A model generated the notes under the pieces. The model was given only the letters and a program-made list of their open reading frames with translations. It was not told the origin of the DNA and did no database searches. A stretch of 64,000 nt of DNA from Erinaceus europaeus. Its lineage: Eukaryota > Chordata > Mammalia > Eulipotyphla > Erinaceidae. Within the stretch, counting starts at the first letter, position 1, and every line of letters begins with the position of its first letter. The position numbers and the translations under genes were made by a program. Of the stretch, positions 10,895 through 22,143 are shown piece after piece. The stretch covers positions 38,965,375-39,029,374 of the forward strand of contig NC_080181.1 of NCBI RefSeq assembly GCF_950295315.1, given 5' to 3'.

Positions 10895-11100
10895 TGCCAT
10901 TTATGTATGTATGTATGTATGTATTTATTTGTTTATTTTTACTTCCTTTTGTTGCCCTTGTTGTTTTATTATTGTAGTTATTATTGATGTCATTGTTGTT
11001 GGATAGGACAGAGAAAACTGGAGAGAGAAGGGAAAGACAAGAGAGGGGGAGAGAAAGATAGACACCTGCAGACTGGCTTCACCATTATTTATTTATTTAT
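10895..11100 (-). mobile_element. tRNA-derived SINE family A, 5'-truncated
   Basis: Plus strand starts with (GTAT)n/(TTTA)n tail sequence, then CCTTTTGTTGCCCTTGTTG, GTTGGATAGGACAGAG and CACCTGCAGACTGGCTTCACC, where it stops. The whole tRNA-like head is absent. Confidence 0.9.
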
Positions 11101-13130
11101 TGCTACTCCTCCTCCATTGCAGGTAGTAAAAGGTTCTAATACCTTGGCTTGAAAGAGTTGGGATAATTAATCATATCATATTCTTTGAGGTCCCATCTTT
11201 TATCAGTGTCCCACTAGCTCATGCAATGAGTGTGACTAATGTCCTATCAGTGCACATTTGAAGGGGCTTAGAACCCAGCAGTTCTACTGAACTCTCCTCA
11301 GGACAGAGAAAGAAAGAAGAACTCTCATGTCGCCAGTACCAAAACCAAGTGGAAGATATCTTCCAGAGTACAGGTAGAAAGAGGTCAGAAAGGATGACAG
11401 GACACACCAACAGAGCCCACAAAAGAGAGGAAAATGGTACCAGGAAGGACAACGGCTGAATGGAGGAAATAAGATATTTGTGAGAAAATCCGTGTTTCAG
11501 TTTATATCACCTGGATGGCTTGCAGACTCCATTTCCAAAATGAGCTTCCGAGTCTGTGCCTACTTCTTAGTAGAGATAGCTAATACCAAGCTCACTGACC
11601 TGTCTGAGTATGTACCCTTCTCCCCGAGACACTAATGCCCTGAAATGTGGGATAAGGCATTCCCTAATTCAACTTTAAGAAAAATCTACAGTATGATTGT
11701 TGATACATAGCTACAACTTCTCATCTCCCTAAGATAGGTGTCTAGCAACTTATCTTCTTTCCCATGATCCTCCAGGATCCCAGCCTTTCTCTATCCCATC
11801 CGTTTCCTTCCTTTCCCAGCATCTTTTACTTTGGACCAATACAAGTTTCACCTTATGTTTTCCATGACTGTATTTGCTAACTCAACTGTAGATGACAATC
11901 AAATCAGTAGTTCACCCTTCTATGTTATCTGCCAGTTTGATACTAAAGCTTGACTGATCTTAAGATTCCAAAAACTTCTACCTAGGTAGGTGCTCTACTT
12001 ATACCCAAGCACCATGCTCTAAGCATCTTTCACCTCACTATTTATATGGGGTTATTCTGTTCCTTCCCAAGAACCTCTGGGGTATGTTACAGATGTGCCC
12101 TCATCTCATTTCTCCCCTGTGGCTACATCTGTAGCCCTATGGAATAGATGCTCTTTAAGAATCCATCTACCCCATTTGATGGACGACCTGTGCTCTCCAT
12201 CCATCTAAGGCAGTATATTATCTTTCATCAATGCAGCAGAGGGACTTGGATTTAAGTTTCTGTGGTCCTGCTGAATAACAAATTGCACTTTCCTCTGACT
12301 GTGAAAACTGGTTATTGCACAAGCTGAAAAAAAAAAAACCTGCTTCACATTTCTGCTATCTTTGTCATTTGACAGCTGTCCACTACAGATCAGCTATTTC
12401 AGATTCTTCATTATTTTGCAGAGAACATTTGTTCCTGTGTCAAGCCTGGCACTATATCTAATTCACACTAACAGGCAGTCAAAGGCTTCACCTTGATTCC
12501 TGCTAGGAAAGAGTTTGCACAGTCAGACAAATTGCCTGGAGGTGCTAATGTAGATGCGGGCAGCTGGGTATCTCATGATGTAATAGTCTAGAGTAAGGTA
12601 AAATCAGAGCTCCAAGAACTGGTCTTAAGATAAGTTCGATGAGACCCTGAGCAGGTAACACATGGAATGGTTTTAAATGCTCACATGCAAGCTTCCACTC
12701 TAACAAGTGAGCAACATGTAGATGGCCTAAATTCTTCAAAATCAAATTTTTGTATGGCAGTGCTCTGATTTTGGTCACTGAGTCTGTGTTTACCCACATC
12801 AGGAAGAAACCTCTGACAATATCACAGCTGAGTTTTGGAAACCTTAACAGTCATGATGTCATCAGTATGTCAGGTCATGTACTTCTAAGCATTTCTTCTA
12901 CCTTTACCCAAATGTATCTACTTGAAGACTTTGGGGCTAACCATCTATTTACAATGCAATAACATTTGCCACAAGTCCTGAACAATCTATGTTATTTGTT
13001 CTCTCTAGTCAGTCCAATCATTATAAATTCTACTTTACCATTCCCTGTAGAAATATAAGTATTATAGCTTATGTTTCCAGGTCCCAATTTCAATATCTAT
13101 GTGGACATGGCTTCCTCATGGCACCAAGAA
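11101..13130. other. 2-kb low-repeat stretch, nothing recognised
   Basis: The longest stretch in the window without a recognisable young repeat. No gene family, splice-bounded exon pattern or RNA gene could be supported. The short frames at 11219-11452, 12545-12799 and 12750-12962 look random. Confidence 0.6.
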
Positions 13131-13134
13131 ATTC

Positions 13135-13300
13135 TCAGAAACCAGAAAGATGTCTCTTTCTCTCCCTCCATATCTCTCTCTCTCCCCCCCTCTCTCCTTC
13201 TACCTCTCCTTCTTCTCTCTCAATTCTCCCATTTGAAAGAAATAATTGGCCCAGGAACAGTGGAATTGTACATATGCAAGGACCCAGCTATACACACACG
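13135..13300 (+). mobile_element. possible diverged SINE fragment
   Basis: CT-rich block followed by ATTGGCCCAGGAACAGTGGAATTG resembles the SINE pyrimidine body plus the start of the 3' module. Head and tail are not recognisable. Confidence 0.4.
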
Positions 13301-13729
13301 AGTATGTTAGTGTATATTAATATGTGCATGACTACACATGAGCGAAATGAAATCAGCAAGCAGGAGAAACATTTGTAAGTCATAATAGTATTTAACACAT
13401 CCATATTCAGGTCACACTCTTCTTGTTATAGTGTTGCCTTTCAATATTTATAAAAGCAGAAGGAATGTTCTTGCCGGGCAGGTCTCTGCAAATTGCTGCT
13501 TAATAATCAAATCATGATAACCACAACATTTATCTAATTAGATCTGTCATTAGCTAAATTCAAGACAACTAATGATGCTAGATTGGGAATCTTAGTGCTT
13601 TGAGCCAGAGTTATGCCTTAATTAGAATATTTGCCCAGATTAAATATTATTTGAAGGCTGTTTTAAAATTTAAAAGCTGGGAAGTAGAAGAAGAACGAGA
13701 CAAGGAAGAAAAAGAGGAGGGGGAGGAAG
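13301..13729. other. AT-rich non-repeat stretch
   Basis: No repeat recognised. Contains several TAAT-type homeodomain-like words (about 13500-13560), which are common by chance in AT-rich DNA. The end becomes a short GAAGAA-type purine run. Confidence 0.5.
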
Positions 13730-14088
13730 AGTCAGGACCAAGATGGCAGAGTAAGACTCTACCTTTCGTTGCCCACAACAAAGTCACATCAAAACAATGG
13801 AACACCTATAAAGAGACAGATCTGCCTTTCAACTAAACTTCCATGGTAATGACTAAAAGCTTAGATTCAGGTGACATGTACACAGAAAGAAGTCCTGCCC
13901 ACAAAATAAGAAGTTCCTTCACACCACAAGTAACTGTAGAAACAAAGCTGAGAAGAGATTAGTTAAGCAGAGGAACAATAAGACAGGCTGAAGCAAGATC
14001 CTGGCACCATAATCCCTGTTACAACTTTGCAACAAGAAGCAGAATTGAAAGCCATAAACTGGGCAAGGGTTATTCAACAAGACTCTTC
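13730..14088 (+). mobile_element. possible L1 5' UTR-like fragment
   Basis: Starts AGTCAGGACCAAGATGGCAG. The CAAGATGGC core is the YY1-type box found at the 5' end of many mammalian L1 5' UTRs. The rest cannot be matched within the window. It could equally be unrelated unique DNA. Confidence 0.3.
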
Positions 14089-14232
14089 CTGGTGACTGTC
14101 ATAGCTAGGAACAGTCTAGGCTGCACTCATTTCAGGAGCCATCTTCCTCCAGTGGCAGAGTAGGTTGACCCAGCCTCCCTTCAAAGAGTGAGACAGTTTC
14201 TATCATTGTAGTTTTACACTGTAAACCTCAGG
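14089..14232 (-). mobile_element. inverted 5' piece of an L1 3' UTR
   Basis: The reverse complement reads GGGAGGCTGGGTCAACCTAC then TGAGTGCAGCCTAGACTGTT. That matches the plus-strand L1 3' UTR at about 7840-7960. Together with the forward piece at 14446-15200 it forms an L1 with a 5' inversion. Confidence 0.8.
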
Positions 14233-14445
14233 TTTTTTTTCTTTATTTTATTTTATTTTTTTGCCACTGGGTTATCACTTGGGCTGATGCCAATACTACT
14301 GCAACCATTCCCAGCAGACATTATTTTCTTTTGCTTTCTGTTTTGATAGGGGGTGAGGGAGTGGGAAGGGGGCAGTGACAGAGGGTAAAGACGCTTGCAG
14401 CACTGCTCCACAGCTTGTAAAGTTTCTCCCTTGCAGGTGGGAAAT
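14233..14445 (-). mobile_element. tRNA-derived SINE, long form, minus strand, truncated head
   Basis: T-rich tail, then 3' module in reverse (GCCACTGGGTTATCACTTGG ... CCATTCCCAGCAG), a purine body and CTTGCAGCACTGCTCCACAG. Inserted near the inversion point of the L1. Confidence 0.8.
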
Positions 14446-15200
14446 GAAGACTAGAATGCTCCTAGCTGTGATCATGGAATGCAACCTCAACTGATAGGGA
14501 TGCAGAGGTTACACAGGCTCCTGTAATAAATATGAATAGACATGGGGGCTAGGTTAGACCTATGGGGTTTACAATTAAGAGTATTTATATACTTTCCCAA
14601 ATATATATATTTGGGAGCTATTCTCTGCCATCATCCAGATTTCTAGTCCTATTCACAACTCTGACACTCTCTTGCCAGACAATACTTTTAGCCCACATGA
14701 ATGTGATTTGTGGGGCTTAGGAAAAAATTAGTAAAGTCATGGGCCCCTTGGAATACACCTAAAATAGATTTCCTAGCTTATTTCAACATAAAGACCCCAA
14801 ATCTCATCTGTTATATTATAACCTTTAGGTTCCTGATTTGTTTTGCTTTACATCTTAATGCTTCAGCCATCATGTTGCAGATGCTACTATAATACCAACC
14901 TGACTTCCCTGGGCATACGACCTCATCAATATGTCCTGGAACCCCACCTCCCCAGAGCCCTACCTCAGTAGGAAAAGATAGAAACAGGCTGGGAGTGTGG
15001 ATCTACCTATCAACATCCATTCTACCATGAAGAAGCAATTACACAAACTGGTATTCCCACCTTCTGCACCCCCATAATGATCCTGGGTCTATAATCCCAG
15101 AAAGATAAAGAATAGGGACACTTTCAATGGAGGGGAGGGTATATGTACTCTGGTGGTGGGATTGTACCCTTCTTATCTCACAATCCTGTCAATCATTATT
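14446..15200 (+). mobile_element. L1 3' UTR (forward part of an inverted L1)
   Basis: Matches the lineage-type L1 3' UTR: GGGATGCAGAGGTTACACAGG, GGAAAAAATTAGTAAAGTCATGGGCC, CCCCATAATGATCCTGGG, GGTGGTGGGATTGTACCC. It begins at almost the same L1 coordinate where the inverted piece ends, as twin-primed L1 insertions do. Confidence 0.9.
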
Positions 15201-15394
15201 ATCTTGTACATTTCATAGTTTTGGTGATAATAGCATTGGTGTTCTCCTTGTGTCTAAATGAAAAGCATTAACTCTGCTTCTTATCAAGTGTTGTCCTTTA
15301 ACAAAAAGAAGAGAATTGCATTGAGTATTCTTTATAGTTAGTGAAAGAGTATCTGGTAGATAGCCAGAAAACATCTTTAAAAGTGTGGTGATTG

Positions 15395-15690
15395 GGAGTT
15401 GGGCGGTAGTGCAGCAGGTTAAGCGCACATGATGCAAAGCACCAAGGACTGGGTAAGGATCTGGTTCAAGTCCCCAGCTCTCCACCTACAAGGGAGTCAC
15501 TTCACAAGCTGGTCTGCAAGAATGTATCTTTCTCTCCCCCCTTTCTGTCTTCCCCTTCTCTCTCCATCTCTCTCTGCCCTATCCAATAATGACATTAATA
15601 ACTACAACAATAAAAAGGGCAACAAAAGGTAATGAATGAATGAATGAATGAATGAATGAATGAATAAATAAATAAATAAATAAATAAATA
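15395..15690 (+). mobile_element. tRNA-derived SINE family A with target-site duplication
   Basis: Head GGAGTTGGGCGGTAGTGCAG, box CTCTCCACCTACAAGGGAGTC and GGGCAACAAAAGG. The tail is (TGAA)n then (TAAA)n at about 15631-15690. Near-identical 11-bp flanks (TGTGGTGATTG at 15384-15394, TGTTGTGATTG at 15691-15701). Confidence 0.94.
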
Positions 15691-15701
15691 TGTTGTGATT
15701 G

Positions 15702-16402
15702 ACTAAATTACAACTAAAGTCTGTAATCACTAGTGGAGTTATACATACATAAAAGTAATTTATGATGATTCTCATCATTCTGCCTCTCCTTGGATTTATC
15801 TTAGTTCTTCAAGGATATTGAGAAGTAATATGGCAGTCATAAATAAATTAAAAATCAATCTGAAGTGCCTTGATTTATTTACTTTCTGTACTAAAGTTCA
15901 CAATCACATTAATACTACACGCCAAGTTATCTGAAATATATGCAAAATAAGATTGCTCAATTTTAATTATTGGAAAGCACCGATAGTTATCAAACAACAA
16001 ATACTCCAAATTAAATATTCATCACTCAGGCAATTTTCTGTTGAACTCCTTCTGTGGTTCAAAGAAAATACTGGCCCAAACTGCATTTGCTGTTAATACT
16101 TTCTTGTTGAATCAGACCTAATACAGCAGCTCTCAGTTTCAACTGAATAGAATGTAATTTGAGCATTGATTTGAAAAACATGCTGAATTCTTGAAGCATC
16201 TTTATCTTTATTGGGAATTATTAGCAGCAAAACCTTCACTGGAGATGAGATGTAAAGATCAATTTTTTAATCAAAGTATGATTAAATTTTAATTTCTATG
16301 TAAATTAGGGACCACTCAGGCAAGACTTAACTGGATTGCCCCTAGTTAATTAATAAATTGTATAGAGACAACCTGTCTTAATCACAAATACCCAAAGATT
16401 TA
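15702..16402. other. 700-bp repeat-free AT-rich stretch
   Basis: No repeat or gene recognised. It contains words such as TTTTAATTATTGG and TTATTAGCAGC and is free of SINEs in an otherwise saturated region, so it is a candidate conserved non-coding element. Conservation cannot be judged from one sequence. Confidence 0.35.
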
Positions 16403-16416
16403 AAAATTACTATTCT

Positions 16417-17006
16417 GGGAGTTGGGCAGTAGCGCAGCTGGTTAAGCACACGTGGTGTGAAGCTCAAGGACTGGCTTAAGGATCCAGGTTCAAACTCCCA
16501 GCTCCCCACCTGCAGGGGAGTCGCTTCACAAGAGGTGAAGCAGATCTGCAGGTGTCTATCTTTCTTTTTTTAAATATTAATTTTATTTATTCACTTGTGT
16601 TGCCCTTATTGTTTTATTGTTGTAGTTATTATTGTTGTTGTTGTTGTTCGATAGGACAGAGAGAAATGGAGAGAGGAGGGGAAGACAGAGAAGGGGAGAG
16701 AAAGATAGACACCTGCAGACCTGCTTCACCACTTGTGAAGCGAACGCCCTGCAGGTGGAGAGCCAGGGCTCAAACCGGGATCTTTACAATGGTCCTTGAG
16801 CTTTGCGCCACCCGCGCTTAACCCGCTGCGCTACAGCCCTACTCCCAGTGTCTATCTTTCTCTCCCCCCTCTAACTTCCCCTCTTCTCTCCATTTCTCTC
16901 TGTCCTATCTAACAATGATGATATCAATAACAACAACTATAACTACAACAATAAAACAACAAGAGTAACAAAAGGGAATAAATAAAATATTTTTAAAAAT
17001 CTTATA
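16417..17006 (+). mobile_element. tRNA-derived SINE family A, split by a nested SINE
   Basis: Left half 16417-16565 (head GGGAGTTGGGCAGTAGCGCA to GTGTCTATCTTTCT), right half 16849-17006 (CTATCTTTCTCTCC to the AATAAATAAAA tail). Outer flanks AAAATTACTATTCT (16403-16416) and AAAATTATTATTCT (17007-17020) form a 13/14 duplication. Confidence 0.95.
16566..16848 (-). mobile_element. tRNA-derived SINE family A nested inside another family A SINE
   Basis: Complete minus-strand short-form copy, from T-rich tail to head (plus-strand GCTACAGCCCTACTCCCAG). The host SINE word TGTCTATCTTTCT is duplicated at 16553-16565 and 16849-16861. The head retains many CpGs (GCGCCACCCGCGC), consistent with a younger insertion. 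Confidence 0.95.
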
Positions 17007-17201
17007 AAAATTATTATTCTAGGCCCAAAGCAATTAAAATAATGTCTCAGTATTGTAGACACACAAATTTACCTTCCATTGTTTTCTAGTCCTTTCATTT
17101 CCCTACAAAATAACACCTAGGAAATGCTTTCAGTTGAGAGAATAACATTCCCAACATCATTTTCAGGTTGGTGCAATCAAAAGTCTAGTATGTACATACA
17201 G

Positions 17202-17203
<2 letters not shown>

Positions 17204-17239
<36 letters not shown>
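17204..17239. repeat. (CA)n microsatellite
   Basis: Eighteen CA units, immediately next to the 3' end of the minus-strand L1. Confidence 0.97.
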
Positions 17240-17244
<5 letters not shown>

Positions 17245-17745
17245 ATTTTTTATGGGGGGATTAATGGTTTACAGTAAATACAATTGATGGCATATGTATA
17301 AAATTTTGTCGTTTTATGCAAAACCCTCTTATCCCCCCCCAGGTCCTCCTCCATCATCATGCACCAAGACCTGAAAGACCCCTCCCCACCTGCCAGCCAG
17401 AATTATTTACTTTGGTGCAATACACTAAATCTAGTCAAAATTCTGCTTTGTGTTTCCCTTTCTGCTTTTATTTCTCAACTTCTGTCTATAAGTAAGATCA
17501 TCTCATATTCATCCTTCTCTTTCTGACTTATCTCATTTAACCCAATTCCTTCAAGATCCACCCAAGATGAGGCGAAGAAGGTGAATTCACCATTCTAAAT
17601 AGCTGAGTAACATATATACTACAACTTTCTTAGCCACTCATCTGTTGGACACCTAGTTTGCTTCCAAATTTGGGCTATTATAGATTGTGCTGATATGAAT
17701 TATACGTTAAAAAGTGTTGCTTTTATAGGAGTTCTACACATTATT
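17240..17745 (-). mobile_element. L1 LINE 3' end (second 3' UTR type)
   Basis: The reverse complement runs from ORF2 C-terminal landmarks (ATCAGCACAATCTATAATAGCC, AAATGAGATAAGTCAGAAAG) through a 3' UTR with ATTGCACCAAAGTAAA. It ends TGTAAACCATTAATCCCCCC. The same 3' end occurs at 41270-41345, 46860-47035 and 47455-47662, so it marks a distinct L1 subfamily from the 4020-6605 type. Confidence 0.88.
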
Positions 17746-17835
17746 ATCACAATTTTCCTCATACATGCTACCTGAAACTCAGGCAGCAGAAATGGTCAGG
17801 TAAACTATTTTCCTTTGAAAGATGAGAAGATAATC

Positions 17836-19462
17836 TCATAATGCCCAACCAAAAAGATATGTGTACATCTATGTTCATAGCAGCACAATTCATAATAGCT
17901 AAAACCTGGAAGGAACCCAGATGCCCAACAGCAGATGAGTGAGTGAGAAAGCTGTGGTACATATACACAATGGGATACTATGGAGCTATTAAGAACAATG
18001 AACCCACCTTATCTGACTCATCTTGGACACAGCTAGAAGGAATTATGTTAAATCAGCTAAGCCAGAAAGATAAAGATGAGTAAGGGATGTCCCCACTCAT
18101 CAACAGAAGTTGAGAAAGAAAAACAGAAAGGGAAACTAAAAGCAGGATCTGATTAAATCGAGAGCAGGGCACCAAAGTAAAAACCCTGTGGTGAAGGGGA
18201 GGGTGACCATTGGGCTTCCTGGCACAGCGGGGGTGTGAGGGTGTGGGGGGTGGGTGGTTGGGATAGGACACAGTCTTTTGGTGGTGGGAATGGTGTTTAT
18301 GTACACTCCTATTAAAGTGTAGACATATAAACCACTATTTAATTAATATGAGAGGGGAAAATTGATCATATGTCTAGAATTTCTTAAAACACAAACTGAG
18401 TCTTTTTAATACATAGGCTGTCTTTGATATGTTGACTCTCTCAAAAGCCTAGACCAGGGAGAACAAAGGCAACTGGTAGCACAGCTATATACAAGATGCT
18501 GGGTATCATACCCCAAACCCTAACAATGGGACTTTTCAAAGTTAACCCAATCACCAAATAATGTGATGATAACAGTAACTATCCATTGTCTTCTTGAACC
18601 CTAAGACAGCAGGAACCTCACATTTCCACTATAGAGCCTATATTTCCCCCAGTCCTGGAACCTTAGGGTGGGGACCACTTTCCTGCATGCTTCTCTCAAT
18701 TCAAATCAAATAATATTGCATCTGTGGATTGCAACTCAATCAATGCAACGAGTGCCACCCCAGCATGCTTCACTTCAGACTGTGTCCAGAGACTTCAGGT
18801 GTGGAATGACAACCCTTCATCTTCATCACTCGGGTGAGACCTTTCCTTTCATAGTATTCTCTAATTCCATTCCAGGTGTTCCACTCCCCAGTAATGTCCC
18901 CAAACCTAGACATAGTCCAGGTCTCCTGAGATAGAGCATATGTTCACATGTGTCCATAAACTAGGGAAAAATATATACCTGAAAGCAGAAGTACACAAGA
19001 GCCTGCAGGGAATACCCTCAACACTTCATCTGCACTATTCCAGTCTTTAGGTCCACGGTTGTTCAACAATTTGTTTGGCTTTGTATGTTAACTCTCTTAT
19101 CAGTCACCAGGTTCCGATGCCAGCACAATGCCGACCAGACTTCCCTGGACAGAAGACCCCACCAATGTGTACTGGAGCTCTGCTTACCCAGAGACTCACC
19201 TTACTAGGGAAAGAGAGAGGCAGACTGGGAGTATGGATTGACCAGTCAACACCCATGTTCAGCCGGGAAGCAGTTACAGAAGCCAGACCTTCCACCTTCT
19301 GCAACCCACAACGACCCTGGGTCCATACTCTCAAAGGGATAGAGAATGAGAAAGCTATCAGTGGAGGGGATGGGATATGGAGATCGGGTGGTGGGAATTG
19401 TGTGGAACTGTACACCTCTTATCCTATGGTTTTGTTAATGTCTCCTTTCTTAAATAAAAAAA
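17836..19462 (+). mobile_element. L1 LINE, 5'-truncated, with 18-bp target-site duplication
   Basis: Starts inside ORF2 (ATGCCCAACCAAAAAGATATG) and continues through AGCAGCACAATTCATAATAGC and the ORF2 end near 18060-18140. A long 3' UTR follows, ending TCCTTTCTTAAATAAAAAAAA. Flanked by a perfect 18-bp duplication AAAGATGAGAAGATAATC (17818-17835 and 19463-19480). Its 3' UTR keeps a segment (about 17985-18835) missing from the 4020-6605 copy and lacks one present there. Confidence 0.96.
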
Positions 19463-19480
19463 AAAGATGAGAAGATAATC

Positions 19481-20099
19481 AAGAGAACAGGGTCTCTGAC
19501 AATTGATGAAGCTACTATATCAGCTCTGACCAATATGCCTTTAAACTCCCCCTGGGACAATAATGCCTTCCAAGGTTAATCCTATGATACCAAGCCTCTA
19601 TCACTACTAATCAAACTTAATGACTAACTGGTATACAGGATTATAAATGTGACAGAGTCTAACTTTAGTTATTGTCTAAGTGGATCAAAAAGCTAAAACA
19701 GACCTGAAAATATTTGGATCTGTTAAACCATTCTCTACAGAGGAAGGGGCACATCAAGAGAAGAAATCTGACAGGACTTAATCAACTTGGAAAAAAAAGA
19801 TGCTCAACTTAGAGTGCTGTGCTGGTGGACTGCTACACTGAGACTGTGGTTCAAGTATATCTGGAATCAAGTAGCACATGAATAAAAGCAGTTGAATGGG
19901 GATTTTTTAAAAGGGGAAATTTTAGACACAGGATGTAAACATTCTCAATTGCAACCCAGTCCTATCACCAAATAGCTATGGCATGTACTAAACACAAGCA
20001 CAAGCTAAGGTGGGAAAATCCAGTTCTACCTACTGCTTTGGGAAATATGAAATTCTCAGTCACAGAAATAGTGCACTGTCTCAAAATTAGATCACTACT
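19481..20099. other. no recognised feature
   Basis: AT-rich sequence without recognisable repeats or coding signal. Confidence 0.55.
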
Positions 20100-20280
20100 G
20101 AGGCTGGAGGTGGCCCACCAGGCTGAGTGCACATGTTACTGTACACAAGGAGAAAGGTTCAAGTCCCAGGTCCCACCTTCAAGGGGAAAGTTTCATGAGA
20201 GATTAAACACTGCTGCAGGTGTCCCTCTGTCTCCCTGTCTTCCCTACCCTTCTCAATTTCTGTCTTCAAATAAAATATAG
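20100..20280 (+). mobile_element. tRNA-derived SINE family B
   Basis: GAGGCTGGAGGTGGCCCACC head, GTTCAAGTCCCAGGTCCCACC, AGTTTCATGAGAGATTAAAC, short CT body and CAAATAAAATA tail. Confidence 0.88.
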
Positions 20281-21074
20281 GGGTGTTGAGGGGGAGATAG
20301 ATCACTATTGCTGTAAGTTGTTTCCCATTTTGTCTGATATTTTTGGCAAGTTATGCCAAGTGCATAAACATTACAAATAATTAAGAGGTTAAACACACAG
20401 GATGTTGCAAGGGGGCTAATGTCATCACTAAGATTTCATTCAAAAAGATAGGTTTCAAGTCCCCTTGATTCACATTCTCTCCACTGACACCAAAATCTCA
20501 TAAGAAATGACCCACCACAAACTTGGCTAATGTGCAAGGTACATGAAATAGCTGATTTTAAGAATGCCTTGTGAAATGTGTTTCATATCTGTCTGTCCTG
20601 AAAGATCAAAGCCAATTATTATAGACTGTGTTAAAACAGCCATTCTCATACATTTCCTCCTAGATAACTGAGCTATCTGGAGTCAGGTGAGGGATTACCT
20701 GGTGTGGCAGAAAAGGAGGCAAGGATTCATGGGCTAAAGGAATGGAAGGGCTCAGTCTGGCCCCAACCTCAGTAAACACATCTCAGCTTTTATCAAGATT
20801 CCATATAAAACTTTATCTAATGTGAAAGTTTCAAGGCCTAAACTGTGTGAATAAAACACACAAAAAATATAACTATTCTAGTTATTTAAATGGCATAAAG
20901 TGCCCCCAATCACACTCAATGAGACATTGAATTCACTAATGTGAACATTCTTGTATTAGGATAACATAAACTATAAATATACAGAAGTCTCCAGAAAAGT
21001 CATTAATCAGACCTAAGAGAGAAATTTTAAAATGTAGGGTTCAATTAAAAGTTTCTGTTGCTTAAGCTTTGATG
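20281..21074. other. no recognised feature
   Basis: About 800 bp of AT-rich sequence with no repeat I can place and no coding signal. Another candidate for a conserved non-coding check. Confidence 0.5.
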
Positions 21075-21153
21075 TTTTTTTCCCTTTGACCACCAAATTT
21101 ATCATCAGGGCTTGGTGTCTATATGACAAATCCACTGCTCCTGGCAAGTCACC

Positions 21154-21184
<31 letters not shown>

Positions 21185-21310
21185 TTCTTTCTGTCTTTCT
21201 TTCCTCCCTTTTTTCATTTGATTGAACAGAAAGAAATTGGGAGAAGAACAGATAAAGAGGAAGAGAGAGACATCAGCAGCACTGCTTCACCACTCATGAA
21301 GCACACCCCA
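21075..21310 (-). mobile_element. tRNA-derived SINE, long form, head missing
   Basis: Plus strand shows the reversed 3' module (GACCACCAAATTTATCATCAGG ... CCTGGCAAGTC). An expanded TCTC-rich block and a purine body follow, then GCAGCACTGCTTCACCACTC. The head beyond about 21310 is absent. Confidence 0.85.
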
Positions 21311-21700
21311 CCTTACCCACACCCCTTCTACATAGTAAAGTGCACACTTAGCCAGACTTGTCACCACCCAAACCCTCAGAAGGAATGATTTCAATCATAA
21401 GTATATAGAGTCCCCACAAAAATTAGATTTTTTATGATCTGATGCTTCCATGCAAGCAAGATGCACATCACAAAAAAAGTCTTCTGAGCCTCTGCCACAG
21501 ATGTTTATGAAATGTGTTCCAAAGTCACCCTGCAGGTGGTGAGAATATCTTGCTCTAAACATACTAAGGTGCTGTTCTCATTTCAATGCTGAATCTCTAT
21601 GCTTGTCTCTGTAATCAGGAAATTGTAAGCTTTGTCACAGCTGCCATTTTTAAGAAATTTTTAGTGATTCACTATTGGTTTACAAAATTCCAAGATGGGG
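21311..21700. other. no recognised feature
   Basis: Non-repeat flank of the solo LTR. Nothing recognised. Confidence 0.5.
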
Positions 21701-22143
21701 TGTTGTTTTCGACGGGTTATGTTCTTTTCACCAGGCTGGCTTCACGGGTGGGTAACAGACGACCAGGGACTCATGGTTGAGCTGCAGGCAGTATCTCTTT
21801 ATTCATGCAGGACGCAGCACAATCTAAGACGAGCTAAGCTAAACTCAAGTACTGTAAAACTCACAATGCTGTCTTTATATATACTTGCCAAGTAGGGTGG
21901 AAACAGGATGTGACATAGAGAGGGTGGAGAGAAAAGTGACTGGTGAAAATCAGAGTGTGACAAGGAGGGGGTGGAGCAGGCGAGAATCCTATCACTGAAC
22001 CACCAATGCCCTGGAGGGAGTGCTTTATGTAAATGTAAAAGTGATTTATGTAAATAGACCAAAGCTTTGAATGGGATTAAATCTATCCCTATATAGGCAT
22101 ATGGTTAAGCAGAAGCCAGGGGGAGCTGGCATACTATCCAACA
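21701..22143 (-). mobile_element. solo LTR, same broad family as the ERV at 54821
   Basis: 443 bp beginning TGTTG and ending ACA, flanked by a perfect 6-bp duplication ATGGGG (21695-21700 and 22144-22149). On the minus strand the 3' part reads AATAAAGAGATACTG, then CCATGAGTCCCTGGTCGTCT, then AAGCCAGCCTGG. That parallels the R/U5 of the ERV LTRs at 55081-55163 and 57293-57378. The U3 half is different. The polyadenylation signal is the reverse complement of 21797-21802. No internal sequence remains. Confidence 0.92.

Noticed and set aside
13730..14088. Complete L1 5' UTR/promoter
   Set aside because: Only the CAAGATGGC word is suggestive; no collinear L1 5' UTR or ORF1 follows, so it is kept as a low-confidence fragment.
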